From an uncultured Eubacteriales bacterium (GTDB lineage: Bacteria; Bacillota; Clostridia; Peptostreptococcales; Anaerovoracaceae): a stretch of DNA of 64,000 nucleotides. A model generated the notes under the pieces. That model ran no database searches, was not told the origin of the DNA, and saw nothing but the letters and a program-made list of their open reading frames with translations. A program made the translations under genes and the position numbers. Positions within the stretch are counted from its first letter, which is position 1. Each line of letters starts with the position of its first letter. Positions 8,685 to 19,928 of the stretch are shown here, piece after piece. The stretch covers positions 21,082 through 85,081 of the forward strand of contig ONAY01000011.1 of NCBI GenBank assembly GCA_900315895.1, read 5' to 3'.

Positions 8685-9612
8685 GATATGTCCCTCCCTT
8701 GAAAACAGGATCAGGGAGAACGTACCCATGTCATCCTACTGCTCCTTTAGGGCAGGGGGATGCGCCGGACTTTTCATAGAACCCGCCACCGTGGAAGAAC
8801 TCAGGGCGGTCCTGGGGACAGTGACGGAGATGGGCATCCCTCACATCATCCTCGGAAACGGCACCAACACTCTTTTCGAAGACGGCACCTATGAAGGTGC
8901 AGTCATAAGGCTGGACAATTCCTCTGAGGATTTCGGAGGAATAGAGATATTCGTATCTCCCGAAGATGAGGACAATATCATCTTAAGGGCAGGAGCAGGG
9001 GCGCTTTTGGCCAAAGCATCAAAAATGGCGGCAGCGGAACCCTGGTCTGCCACAGGCATGGAAGGACTTTCGGGGATCCCCGGCTCCATAGGAGGCGCAG
9101 TATTCATGAACGCCGGAGCCTACGGATACGAGACAGGCAAGGTGCTCAAGTCAGTCCACGCCGTATCCTCGGATGGATCAGAGGAAAGGGACTTCACCAA
9201 GGATGAAGTGATGCCGGGATACAGGCACTCTTCCTTCATGGAAAACGGATACATCATTACTTCTGCAGAGTTCTCCCTTTTCAGGGATAAGCAGGAGGAT
9301 ATCCAGGACAGGATATCAGACTATACCAAGGCCCGCACTGAGAAGCAGCCCCTGAACTTCCCATCTGCCGGCTCCACCTTCAAGAGGCCCGAAGGCCATT
9401 TTGCAGGCAAACTCATAGAAGAGGCGGGGCTAAAAGGAACATCAGTGGGCGGCGCACAGGTATCTCAGCTTCACGCCGGGTTCGTGGTGAACACCGGAGG
9501 AGCCACGGCCACGGATATTTTGGACCTGATAGAGCTTGTGAAGGAAAGGGTCCTGGAGAATTCCGGAGTGACCCTTGAGCCTGAGGTCAGGATCATAAGG
9601 AGCGGCAGGTAG
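8650..9612 (+). CDS. murB: UDP-N-acetylenolpyruvoylglucosamine reductase
   Basis: 320 residues. FAD-dependent reduction of UDP-GlcNAc-enolpyruvate to UDP-MurNAc in peptidoglycan synthesis. The N-terminal FAD domain has ILGNGTNTLF and the conserved GMEGLSGIPGSIGGAVFMNA. The C-terminal domain has the proton-donor serine in SAGSTFKRP and the catalytic glutamate in LEPEVRII near the end. The start overlaps the AI-2E gene; an alternative ATG at 8659 is possible. It opens the conserved murB-PHP-rapZ-whiA neighbourhood of Gram-positives. Confidence 0.95.
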   Translation: MELMDLKRKLSEICPSLENRIRENVPMSSYCSFRAGGCAGLFIEPATVEELRAVLGTVTEMGIPHIILGNGTNTLFEDGTYEGAVIRLDNSSEDFGGIEIFVSPEDEDNIILRAGAGALLAKASKMAAAEPWSATGMEGLSGIPGSIGGAVFMNAGAYGYETGKVLKSVHAVSSDGSEERDFTKDEVMPGYRHSSFMENGYIITSAEFSLFRDKQEDIQDRISDYTKARTEKQPLNFPSAGSTFKRPEGHFAGKLIEEAGLKGTSVGGAQVSQLHAGFVVNTGGATATDILDLIELVKERVLENSGVTLEPEVRIIRSGR

Positions 9613-9616
9613 TAAA

Positions 9617-10363
9617 ATGACGGATAAGGTCGCAAAATATAAAATGCTGTGGGATCATCACACCCACACCACATACTCCCATGGAAAGGGAAGTATCCTG
9701 GACAACGTGAAGGCGGCCCATGAGAAGGGTCTTCAGTCCATTGCGATCACTGACCATGGGCCGGGGAATTTTTGCTACGGAATGAAGATGGAAAAGATCC
9801 CGGAGATGAGGGCGGACATAGAGGAGGCTATGAAGATCTATCCGGATGTGAAAGTCCTCCTTGGAGTGGAGGCCAACACGCTTCTCAGGGCACCCTATGT
9901 GGATATTTCAGATGATGACTGGAAGGATCTGGACATAGTGCTGGCGGGATTCCACTTCGCAGTACTGGGATGCGGAATGATCCCCAACAGGCTGGGCATC
10001 AGGAGCCAGAGTCTTTTGGTCCGGAATACGGACATGATCCTTAACACCCTGTATCACGCAGAGGAGCAGGGCCATCACATAGAGATACTGACCCATCCCG
10101 GGGACAAGGGCCCCTTCGATATCACAGAGATCGCAAAGGCCTGTGAGGATACGGGCACACTGATGGAGATAAACGGAAAGCACCCCCACCTGACCTCCGA
10201 TGAGATCAAGCTGGCTGCACCCTTCGACGTGAAGTTCGTCATAAGCTCAGACGCCCACATTCCGGGAAACGTGGGACTCTTCCGGCCACAGCTCACTAGA
10301 GCACTGGAGGCAGGCCTTGACCCGGAGAGGATCGTAAACATAGTACTTACAGAGGAGAAATAA
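9617..10363 (+). CDS. PHP-domain phosphoesterase (YcdX/HPr-like hydrolase family)
   Basis: 248 residues. Metal ligands of the PHP fold are visible: DHHTHTTYSHG (residues 14-24), ITDHG (about 45-49), the glutamate of GVEAN, and SSDAHIP near residue 210. It probably acts as a metal-dependent phosphatase in the cytoplasm; the substrate is unknown. It sits between murB (4-bp gap) and rapZ (1-bp overlap), an arrangement common in Clostridia. It is too small to be histidinol phosphatase with confidence or a PolC-type exonuclease. Confidence 0.85.
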   Translation: MTDKVAKYKMLWDHHTHTTYSHGKGSILDNVKAAHEKGLQSIAITDHGPGNFCYGMKMEKIPEMRADIEEAMKIYPDVKVLLGVEANTLLRAPYVDISDDDWKDLDIVLAGFHFAVLGCGMIPNRLGIRSQSLLVRNTDMILNTLYHAEEQGHHIEILTHPGDKGPFDITEIAKACEDTGTLMEINGKHPHLTSDEIKLAAPFDVKFVISSDAHIPGNVGLFRPQLTRALEAGLDPERIVNIVLTEEK

Positions 10364-11214
10364 TGGACATAACCATAATCACAGGACTGTCCGGCGCAGG
10401 AAAGACCAAGGCTTGCGACTGGTTCGAGGACAAGGGATACTATTGCATAGACAATATTCCGCCCACGCTGATCAAGAATTTCATCGAGCTCAGCATGACC
10501 GGCAAGAAAAAGATCCAGAAAGCTGCCTTCGTGGTGGACGTGAGAGGCGGGGCGTTTTTTAACGACCTTAAGAACGTTATTGCGGAGCTGAAGGCCATGG
10601 ACGACATAAACGTGAAGATCGTCTTCATTGAAGCTTCCGACCAGGTGCTGATCAGGCGATACAACGAGACCCGAAGGATGTACCCTGTGATAAACGGGCC
10701 AGTGACCAGGGACGCCATTGCCAACGAGAGGGAGATCTTGAGCGAGATCAGGGAGCAGGCTGACTATATAATCGACACATCCAGGACCAAGGTAGCCGAT
10801 TTCAACGCCGCCATGGAAAAGATCTTTTCCCAGGGCAAGGAGAAGCGTACCTTCGTGGTGAACATCTTTTCCTTCGGCTTCAAGAACGGCATCCCAACAG
10901 AGGCCGACTGGGTGGTGGACACCAGGTTCATTCCCAATCCTTTCTACGTGAATTCCCTCAAAAAACTCACGGGGAACAACAAAAAAGTGGAGTCATATGT
11001 TTTGCGCCCCAGCGTGACTACCACGTTCATAAACAGGTACATGGAGATCATGAGGATAATAATCCCTCATTATATAAAAGAAGGCAAGTACAGCCTGACC
11101 ATTGCGGTGGGCTGCACCGGAGGACATCACAGGTCTGTGGTCATCGCCAATGAATTCGCAAGGCTTTTCAGGGAAGAAGGAATGCGAGTCACCCTTGAAC
11201 ACAGAGACCTTTAG
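10363..11214 (+). CDS. rapZ: RNase adapter protein RapZ / YvcJ nucleotide-binding protein
   Basis: 283 residues, the normal length of the family. Walker A is GLSGAGKT at residues 8-15. The C-terminal domain carries the conserved GCTGGHHRSV that binds phosphate or amino-sugar in RapZ. In Gram-positives the homologue YvcJ binds and hydrolyses nucleotides and, in E. coli, RapZ senses GlcN6P. The ATG overlaps the stop of the PHP gene. In most Firmicutes yvcK and whiA follow directly. Here a BKACE-family gene takes the yvcK place. Confidence 0.95.
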   Translation: MDITIITGLSGAGKTKACDWFEDKGYYCIDNIPPTLIKNFIELSMTGKKKIQKAAFVVDVRGGAFFNDLKNVIAELKAMDDINVKIVFIEASDQVLIRRYNETRRMYPVINGPVTRDAIANEREILSEIREQADYIIDTSRTKVADFNAAMEKIFSQGKEKRTFVVNIFSFGFKNGIPTEADWVVDTRFIPNPFYVNSLKKLTGNNKKVESYVLRPSVTTTFINRYMEIMRIIIPHYIKEGKYSLTIAVGCTGGHHRSVVIANEFARLFREEGMRVTLEHRDL

Positions 11215-11223
11215 TGATATAAT
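11195..11223 (+). promoter_or_regulatory. Promoter of the BKACE gene, overlapping the rapZ 3' end
   Basis: TTGAAC (11195-11200) and an extended -10 TGATATAAT (11215-11223) are spaced 17 bp. It is followed by a leader with a hairpin-forming GGTGGCACAGA...TCTGCCGGTCACC (about 11227-11258) before the ATG at 11309. The gene can therefore be expressed apart from rapZ. Confidence 0.8.
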
Positions 11224-11308
11224 AATGGGTGGCACAGAATCGGCTCTGCCGGTCACCTATAAGTCAAATAACTAATATATAAAATTTCTTGTTGCAAAGG
11301 AGACAGAC

Positions 11309-12136
11309 ATGGAAAAACTCATTATCAGCTGCTGCATTTGCGGAGCAGAAGTAACCAAGGAAAACAACCCTGCCGTTCCCTACACCGTAGAAGAGATCGT
11401 AAGAGAGGCTAAGTCAGCTTATGACGCAGGCGCTGCTCTTATCCACCTTCACGTAAGATGGGATGACGGAACTCCCACACAGGACAAGGGTAGATTCCAG
11501 GAATGCGTAGACGCTATCAGGAAGGTTTGCCCGGACGTTATCATTCAGCCCTCAACCGGCGGAGCAGTGGGCATGACTGACCTTGAAAGACTGCAGTCCA
11601 CAGAGATCACTCCCACCCCCGAGATGGCTACTCTCGACTGCGGAACCTGCAACTTCGGCGGCGACGAGATCTTCATCAATACAGACAACACCATCGCCAA
11701 CTTCGGCGACATCATGAAGCAGAGAGGCATCAAGCCTGAGTGCGAAGTATTCGACAAGGGCATGATCGACCTGGCTCTCAAGGCTGCTAAGAAGGGTCAC
11801 ATCGACTATCCGATGCACTTCGACTTCGTTCTCGGCGTTCAGATGACAGCCACAGTAAGAGACCTGGTATTCATGGTTGGTTCCATTCCTCCGGGATCCA
11901 CTTGGACCGCTACCGGAATCGGCAAGACCTGCTGGGACATCGTTGCTGCGACCATCGCTATGGGCGGACACGTTCGTGTAGGATTCGAGGACAACGTTTA
12001 CATGTCCAAGGGAGTCCTTGCTAAGTCCAACGGCGAGATGGTAGAGAGAGTAGTTCAGATGGCTAAGCTCATGAACAGAGAGATCGCTACACCTGACGAA
12101 GCAAGACAGATCCTCGGCCTTAAGCCCAGACAGTAA
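11309..12136 (+). CDS. BKACE family beta-keto acid cleavage enzyme (3-keto-5-aminohexanoate cleavage type)
   Basis: 275 residues. Zinc-dependent condensation of a beta-keto acid with acetyl-CoA. The expected ligands are visible: the early glutamate in CGAEVTKE (about residue 14), the HLHVR histidines (about 46 and 48) and the late glutamate in VGFEDN (about 228). Kce itself acts in lysine fermentation, but BKACE members have many substrates, and no kamA, kamDE, kdd or kal gene is adjacent. The lysine role is therefore only a possibility. It has its own promoter and terminator, an AAAGGAGA site and a codon choice rich in GCT/GTT/GAC, which suggests high expression. It occupies the place of yvcK between rapZ and whiA. 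Confidence 0.85.
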   Translation: MEKLIISCCICGAEVTKENNPAVPYTVEEIVREAKSAYDAGAALIHLHVRWDDGTPTQDKGRFQECVDAIRKVCPDVIIQPSTGGAVGMTDLERLQSTEITPTPEMATLDCGTCNFGGDEIFINTDNTIANFGDIMKQRGIKPECEVFDKGMIDLALKAAKKGHIDYPMHFDFVLGVQMTATVRDLVFMVGSIPPGSTWTATGIGKTCWDIVAATIAMGGHVRVGFEDNVYMSKGVLAKSNGEMVERVVQMAKLMNREIATPDEARQILGLKPRQ

Positions 12137-12161
12137 ACCAAAACTAAAGGCGAAAGCCCTG

Positions 12162-12191
12162 AACCCCCTTCCAATCGGAGGGAGGTTTTTT
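12162..12191 (+). terminator. Terminator after the BKACE gene
   Basis: The stem formed by AACCCCCTTCC and GGAGGGAGGTT (a mismatch tolerated) with a 4-nt loop AATC is followed by TTTTTT, 25 bp after the stop. Confidence 0.75.
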
Positions 12192-12216
12192 GCTATGGGA
12201 AGGTTGCCCCGGACTC

Positions 12217-12231
12217 ATGTATACAATACAT
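12217..12231. promoter_or_regulatory. Inverted repeat ATGTAT-ACA-ATACAT upstream of whiA (possible operator)
   Basis: A perfect 6-3-6 inverted repeat 15 bp upstream of the predicted whiA -35. A related repeat, TTGTA-CAA-TACAA, overlaps the nagB -35 at 61480-61492 and shares the core TACAATACA. This suggests binding of the same or a related regulator. The regulator is not identified. Confidence 0.4.
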
Positions 12232-12245
12232 TTTGTGTGATGCGA

Positions 12246-12274
12246 TTGTATTTTTTATGCGTAAGTGGTAATAT
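12246..12274 (+). promoter_or_regulatory. Promoter of whiA
   Basis: TTGTAT (12246-12251), a 17-bp spacer, and TAATAT (12269-12274) preceded by TGG, giving an extended -10. The whiA ATG is 65 bp downstream. Confidence 0.6.
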
Positions 12275-12338
12275 TTAGTTACACGGAGACGGGAGTGTGT
12301 TGCAGATCTGCGACACATCCACTCACAAGGAGGGGATC

Positions 12339-13295
12339 ATGTCCTTTTCATCAGAAGCCAAAAACGAACTGGCAAGACTGAATATCGAGAAAAAGTGCTG
12401 CATGCTCTCAGAGATCGCAGCTTATATAAGGACGGCCGGGGATATCGAACTGGATAATGATAACAGCTACATGATAGACCTTCAGACGGACCAGGCCGCC
12501 ATCGCCAGACATCTCAAGAAGCTGATCAAAGAATATTTTTCTGTGGACTGTGACCTTGAGGTATACGAGGGAGGCGGAGTGGGCCGCAACCGTAAGACTT
12601 CCGCCAATAGTTACCATCTGATCCTGGGGCCTAAGGAAAGGGCCGACCAGATCCTTAGAGAGTGCGGCATAATAAGGATCAGAGAAGGCAGGGATTATCT
12701 CTACGACGGAATATATGACGAGCTCCTTAAAGCCAAGTGCGACAGGAAGGCTTACCTAAGAGGGGCCTTCCTGGGTACGGGGACCATGTCGGATCCCACC
12801 AAATCCTACCACCTGGAATTCGCCATCAGGACTGAGGGAGTGGCCAACGACCTGAAGAAGGTCATAAACTCCTTCACCGACATGCAGGCCAAGGTGGTGA
12901 AGAGGGGAAGCCGTTACGTGGTCTACATGAAGAAGGCGGACTACGTCTCCGACATGCTGGCCATCATGGGAGCCTCCGGCAGCATGCTGAAGATGGAGGA
13001 TATCAGAATCAAGAAGGGTCTTGTCAGTACCGCCAAGAGAGAGATCAACTGCGACTCCGCCAATTTAGACAGGGCAGTGGACACATCCCTCAGGCAGGTG
13101 GAGGCCATCAAGAAGATCGATCGGCTAAAGGGACTTAAGTTTCTGGATCCAAAGCTCAGAGAGGCCGCGATGCTCAGGCTTGAACACCCCGATGCGACCA
13201 TTGCAGCCCTGGGCGAGATGTGTGATCCGCCTCTCAAAAAATCCGGCATAAACGGACGCCTGAGAAAGATCGAGGATATCGCTTCAAGGATTTAG
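12339..13295 (+). CDS. whiA: DNA-binding protein WhiA
   Basis: 318 residues. The start was set at ATG 12339 (MSFSSEAKNEL), preceded by AAGGAGGGG, because WhiA proteins begin this way; an upstream in-frame GTG at 12297 lacks a site. The N-terminal two thirds is a LAGLIDADG homing-endonuclease-like fold (AYLRGAFLGTGTMSDP, about residues 144-159). The C-terminal part is a helix-turn-helix (LRLEHPDATIAALGEM...KSGINGRLRKI). WhiA controls division and metabolism genes in Gram-positives and sporulation in Streptomyces. It has its own promoter rather than being strictly linked to rapZ. Confidence 0.95.
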   Translation: MSFSSEAKNELARLNIEKKCCMLSEIAAYIRTAGDIELDNDNSYMIDLQTDQAAIARHLKKLIKEYFSVDCDLEVYEGGGVGRNRKTSANSYHLILGPKERADQILRECGIIRIREGRDYLYDGIYDELLKAKCDRKAYLRGAFLGTGTMSDPTKSYHLEFAIRTEGVANDLKKVINSFTDMQAKVVKRGSRYVVYMKKADYVSDMLAIMGASGSMLKMEDIRIKKGLVSTAKREINCDSANLDRAVDTSLRQVEAIKKIDRLKGLKFLDPKLREAAMLRLEHPDATIAALGEMCDPPLKKSGINGRLRKIEDIASRI

Positions 13296-13318
13296 CAGAA
13301 CAAACCTTGTATTAAATC

Positions 13319-13347
13319 TTGTACATAATTCTGGTTCATGATATAAT
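13319..13347 (+). promoter_or_regulatory. Promoter of the V-type ATP synthase operon
   Basis: TTGTAC (13319-13324), a 17-bp spacer and an extended -10 TGATATAAT (13339-13347). The 115-base leader that follows can form two hairpins, CAGAAG...CTTCTG and GCCGGG...CCCGGC (about 13377-13430), before the AAGGAG site of the first subunit. Confidence 0.75.
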
Positions 13348-13462
13348 AAAATTGCGAAGTATTTCAGCTTGAGACACAGAAGATGCCGATAATAAGCCTT
13401 CTGATAGCCGGGGCAGGACCCGGCTTGCGTTTTAAGATTGGTACTCTGAAAGGAGAAATATT

Positions 13463-13775
13463 GTGTTTAACGAAGAATTGACCGCCATCAGGAAGGCCGA
13501 GGAAGACTCCGATTCCATGAAGAGGGAAGCGAAGCTTGAAGCCAGGAAAATGGTGGAGCAGGCCAAGGCTGAGGCAGAGAAGATCATATCCGATGCAGAG
13601 GATGAGGGGAACAAGACCTACAATTCTCTCATCCAGGAAGGCATGAACGAGGCCGACCAGGAATATGACGAAGCCATGGAACAGGCCCGGGTGGACGCCA
13701 AAGAGATGGCAGAGAAAGCCGAAACCAAAAAAGATAAAGTCATAGATTACATTGTGGAAAGGATAGTGAGATCCG

Positions 13776-13789
<14 letters not shown>
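13463..13789 (+). CDS. V-type ATP synthase peripheral-stalk subunit H (G/H type)
   Basis: 108 residues, almost entirely a charged helical coiled coil rich in Ala, Glu and Lys (residues 8-95), as in the stalk subunit that pairs with subunit E. It starts at GTG 13463 with AAAGGAGAAAT upstream. Its 3' end overlaps subunit I by 14 bp. It opens the operon H-I-K-E-C-F-A-B-D, a standard clostridial order. Assignment rests on position and coiled-coil character as sequence in this subunit is poorly conserved. Confidence 0.85.
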
Positions 13790-16248
<2,459 letters not shown>

Positions 16249-16316
16249 GGACTGAAGCCACGTAACTCGCGCAAAAAATCCAGCGGCAGACGCCGCGGTG
16301 AATCAGAGGAATTACC

Positions 16317-16882
16317 ATGAGCATAGATAAAATCACATCGACGATCCTGGCCGAAGCTGAGTCTGAAAAGGAAAGACTTCTGGCTGAAGCTAAGGAACAG
16401 TGTGACCAGATCATCAAGGAGGCCCGCGAAAAGGCTGAAGGGATCTCTCAGAACATGGTGAAGAAGGGCAACGAAGAGAAGGAAAAGATCATCGAAAGAC
16501 GCCGCTCCGTTGCATCCATCGACGCCAAGAAGATAATTCTGGAGAAGAAGCAGGAGATCCTTGATCAGTGCTTCACGGGAGCCATCGACAGGATAATCAA
16601 TCTCCCCAGAGAAGAGTACATAGATTATCTTGTAAAGGTCGGAGTCAACTCCGAAATGTATGGCGGTCTGCTCACATTCAATCAGAAAGAACACGATTCC
16701 AGTACGGAGACTTTCCGTATTCGGAGAGATTCGAACTGAACCCTGAGTCGGAGCCTATGACGGGCGGATTCTGGATCAGATACCGTCTGACATACGCCGA
16801 CAACACCGTGGGAACGCAGATCGATATGATCCGTCCCAAGATAGCGGGAGAGGTATCCAGGGAACTGTTCGGGGAGGAGTGA
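16317..16882 (+). pseudogene. ntpE: V-type ATP synthase subunit E, interrupted by a -1 frameshift
   Basis: The first frame (from ATG 16317) gives the N-terminal coiled coil and start of the globular domain, then diverges and stops at 16739 after 140 residues. The expected C-terminal domain (FELNPESEPMTGGFW ... EVSRELFGEE) continues in another frame to 16882. One missing base between about 16690 and 16735 would join the two into about 188 residues, the normal size. The subunit is a peripheral-stalk component that pairs with subunit H, and all other subunits are intact. A sequencing error, or a very recent mutation, is more likely than an old pseudogene. I see no slippery heptamer that would suggest programmed frameshifting. 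Confidence 0.85.
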
Positions 16883-16883
16883 C

Positions 16884-17807
16884 ATGGCAAGTGACTATAT
16901 TTTCCCATGCGTCGTAGTAAGGTCCATGGAAACGGATCTTTTGACACATGAGGAGATCCTCAAACTTACTGAGCTCCGCACAGTGCAGGATATCATGAAC
17001 GTCCTGGCTCTCCACGGTTACGGAGACGGGACGGAACTGGAGAACCCCAGGGAATTCGAGGGGATACTTTCGGCGAACCTGGAAGCCACCTACAAGGAGG
17101 TCTACAGCGTCATCTCCGACGAGAGCGAACTTAACTTCCTGAAATATCCCAACGATTACCACAATCTGAAGGTGCTTCTCAAGGCTGAGTTTCTTGGGAC
17201 CGACGGGTCCGGCCTTCTCATGGATTCAGGATCCATCCCAAAGGAAGAGATGGCTGAAATGGTCAGGAAGAGAGAATTCCTGGGCATGACAGTGGAGATG
17301 AGAGGCGCGGTGGAGGATGCCATCGAGCAGTTCGCCAGATCCCAGGATCCCCAGGAGATAGATATCCGCCTGGACAGAGCATGCTACAAGGATATGTATC
17401 AGGCTGCTGAGGAGTCCGGCAATGACTTTCTCAAGGGTTACGTCAGGATGCTGATCGATACTCTCAATGTCAACGCCTTCGTGAGACTCAAGGAAGTGGG
17501 TAAACCCGCAGCATTCTTCAAGAGAGTTTTCCTGGAGGGAGGCGATCTTGACGAGAGCGGAGTCGAGCGTGAAGCTTCCAACGTTCTTACCAAGGTAGGG
17601 CCAAAGGGCGTGGAGAAGTACCTTGAGGACCAGAGGATGGACTACGTGAAGGATGCACTTTACGTGCCCTTCGGCATAGAGCCCATAGTCGGCTATCTCA
17701 GAGCAAAAGAGGCCGAGGTGAAAGACCTCAGGATGATCCTGACCGGCAAGGTGTCCGGAATGGATGGTGAGGCCATAAAAGAAAGGCTGAGGGAGACTTA
17801 TGTATAA
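16884..17807 (+). CDS. ntpC: V-type ATP synthase subunit C (d-like)
   Basis: 307 residues. All-helical socket subunit that links the central stalk to the c-ring. Recognised by the block NDYHNLKVLLKAEFLG (about residues 91-106), the N-terminal DYIFPCVVVRSME, and its position between E and F. GGGGAGGAG precedes the ATG. The ATG lies two bases after the stop of the frameshifted subunit E, and the 3' end overlaps subunit F by 8 bp. Confidence 0.9.
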   Translation: MASDYIFPCVVVRSMETDLLTHEEILKLTELRTVQDIMNVLALHGYGDGTELENPREFEGILSANLEATYKEVYSVISDESELNFLKYPNDYHNLKVLLKAEFLGTDGSGLLMDSGSIPKEEMAEMVRKREFLGMTVEMRGAVEDAIEQFARSQDPQEIDIRLDRACYKDMYQAAEESGNDFLKGYVRMLIDTLNVNAFVRLKEVGKPAAFFKRVFLEGGDLDESGVEREASNVLTKVGPKGVEKYLEDQRMDYVKDALYVPFGIEPIVGYLRAKEAEVKDLRMILTGKVSGMDGEAIKERLRETYV

Positions 17808-18123
17808 GATCGGAGTAATTGGGGACAGAGAATCGGTCCTGGGCTTCAAAGCCGTGGGTCTGGATGTTTTCCCGACGGATGATCCCTCGGAAGCCAGAAA
17901 GATCCTAAAAAGGATAGCAAAGGAAGACTTCGCCATAATATATGTAACAGAGCAGATCTACCAGTACATGCTGGATGAAGTCGAAGAATACAACGACCAG
18001 AGACTTCCGGCGATAATACCCATCCCCGGCAAGGAAGGAACTCTCGGCATCGGAATGACATCAGTCAAGAAGTCAGTGGAGAGAGCGGTCGGAGCAGATA
18101 TACTCTTTGGAGGTGACAATTAA
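17800..18123 (+). CDS. ntpF: V-type ATP synthase subunit F (central stalk)
   Basis: 107 residues with the Rossmann-like start [20 protein letters not shown] and the conserved [12 protein letters not shown] (about residues 47-58). It is part of the rotating central stalk with subunit D. It overlaps subunit C by 8 bp upstream and shares a TAATG junction with subunit A, indicating tight translational coupling. Confidence 0.93.
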   Translation: MYKIGVIGDRESVLGFKAVGLDVFPTDDPSEARKILKRIAKEDFAIIYVTEQIYQYMLDEVEEYNDQRLPAIIPIPGKEGTLGIGMTSVKKSVERAVGADILFGGDN

Positions 18124-19928
18124 TGAGCCAGGGAAAAGTGTTTAAGATTTCCGGCCCCCTCGTAGTTGCGTCGGGAATGGAAGAAGCGAACATGTATGAC
18201 GTGGTCCGCGTGGGCGAGCAGGGCCTCATCGGCGAGATCATAGAGATGAGAGGCGACCGCGCTTCCATCCAGGTATATGAGGAGACTGCGGGCATCGGCC
18301 CCGGAGCACCTGTTGAATCCACAGGCGCGCCCCTTTCGGTGGAACTGGGACCCGGACTGATGGAGACCATTTATGACGGTATCCAGAGACCCCTCGAGGA
18401 GATGGTGAAGCAGGTAGGACCCAATATCACCAGAGGTATCAAGGTACCGCCCCTTGACAGGGAGAAAAAATGGAAGTTCGTGCCTACAGTGAAGGTCGGT
18501 GACGAAGTTGAGTCCGGCGATGTCATCGGTACGGTTGACGAGACCGTGCTGGTGGTCCACAAGATCATGGTGCCCTATGGGATCAAGGGTACGGTAGAGT
18601 GGATCGAAGAGGGCGAGTACACCATCGAAGAAAAGGTGGCAGGCATCAGGCTCACCCAGGATCTCCCGGCGGAAAACATGAAAGCCGGAGACCTTAAAGA
18701 GCTCACCATGATGCAGAAATGGCCTGTAAGACGCGGCAGACCCTACAAGGAGAAACTTACTCCCGATGTTCCGCTGATCACGGGACAGCGAGTGATAGAC
18801 ACCATGTTCCCCATTGCCAAGGGCGGAGTTGCAGCCGTACCCGGACCCTTCGGTTCCGGTAAGACGGTGGTTCAGCACCAGCTGGCAAAGTGGGCGGACG
18901 CAGACGTGGTCGTATACATCGGATGCGGCGAGCGTGGAAACGAGATGACCGACGTACTCATGGAGTTCCCGGAACTGAAGGACCCCAGATCAGGAGAGTC
19001 CCTGATGAAGCGTACAGTGCTCATCGCCAACACCTCCGACATGCCGGTAGCTGCTCGTGAGGCTTCCGTATATACAGGTATCACCATAGCTGAATATTTC
19101 AGAGACATGGGCTACTCTGTAGCTCTCATGGCAGACTCCACATCCAGATGGGCAGAGGCCCTTCGTGAGATGTCCGGAAGACTTGAGGAAATGCCCGGTG
19201 AAGAGGGATATCCCGCATACCTGGCCTCCCGTCTGGCACAGTTCTATGAGAGAGCAGGACGCACCATTTCAATCGGTAAGGAGGGACGCCCCGGGGCGCT
19301 GAGCGTAATCGGAGCCGTATCCCCTCCGGGAGGAGATATTTCAGAGCCGGTATCCCAGGCGACCTTAAGGATTGTCAAGGTGTTCTGGTGTCTGGATTCA
19401 TCACTGGCTTACGCCAGACACTTCCCGGCCATCAACTGGCTTCAGTCATACTCACTTTATGTAGATAAGCTTGAGAGATGGTACAACGAAAACGTTGCAG
19501 CAGACTTCCCGAAGATGAGGGCCAAGACCCTTCACCTTCTTCAGGAAGAGGCCGAACTCAACGAGATCGTACAGCTGGTAGGTGTGGACTCCCTGTCTTT
19601 TGAGGACAGAATGAAACTTGAAGTCTGCAAGTCCATAAGGGAGGACTACCTCCACCAGAACGCTTTCCACGAGGTGGACACCTACAGCTCCATGAACAAG
19701 CAGTACAAGCTTCTGAAGCTGATCCTCAACTATTACGATCTCTGCCAGGAAGCTATCAAGAAGGGCGCATCCTTCCAGAAGCTGGTAGTCCTTCCTGAGA
19801 GAGAGGACATCGGAAGATTCAAGTACATCGAAGAGGACAAGGTCGACGCTTCCTATGATGAGCTCATGGGAAGGATCACAGAGGACATAAGAGAGCTTAC
19901 ACAGAAGGAGGCAGAAGAGGATGATTAA
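18123..19928 (+). CDS. ntpA: V-type ATP synthase catalytic subunit A
   Basis: 601 residues. Catalytic subunit. P-loop GPFGSGKTV at residues 241-249 preceded by the non-homologous insert characteristic of A subunits (about 115-185). The catalytic glutamate is in GCGERGNEM, and the block [16 protein letters not shown] is conserved. TGGAGGTGA precedes the ATG. The 3' end overlaps subunit B by 8 bp. The enzyme may either make ATP or, as in many fermenters, hydrolyse it to pump sodium; the sequence does not decide. Confidence 0.98.
   Translation: MSQGKVFKISGPLVVASGMEEANMYDVVRVGEQGLIGEIIEMRGDRASIQVYEETAGIGPGAPVESTGAPLSVELGPGLMETIYDGIQRPLEEMVKQVGPNITRGIKVPPLDREKKWKFVPTVKVGDEVESGDVIGTVDETVLVVHKIMVPYGIKGTVEWIEEGEYTIEEKVAGIRLTQDLPAENMKAGDLKELTMMQKWPVRRGRPYKEKLTPDVPLITGQRVIDTMFPIAKGGVAAVPGPFGSGKTVVQHQLAKWADADVVVYIGCGERGNEMTDVLMEFPELKDPRSGESLMKRTVLIANTSDMPVAAREASVYTGITIAEYFRDMGYSVALMADSTSRWAEALREMSGRLEEMPGEEGYPAYLASRLAQFYERAGRTISIGKEGRPGALSVIGAVSPPGGDISEPVSQATLRIVKVFWCLDSSLAYARHFPAINWLQSYSLYVDKLERWYNENVAADFPKMRAKTLHLLQEEAELNEIVQLVGVDSLSFEDRMKLEVCKSIREDYLHQNAFHEVDTYSSMNKQYKLLKLILNYYDLCQEAIKKGASFQKLVVLPEREDIGRFKYIEEDKVDASYDELMGRITEDIRELTQKEAEEDD

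Noticed and set aside
16690-16735. Programmed ribosomal frameshifting in subunit E
   Set aside because: No slippery heptamer, downstream pseudoknot or internal Shine-Dalgarno is apparent, and the subunit is not known to use recoding.
16568-16882. 104-codon open frame as a separate gene
   Set aside because: Its first half is out-of-frame subunit E coding sequence and its second half is the missing C-terminal domain of subunit E; it is part of the frameshifted gene.
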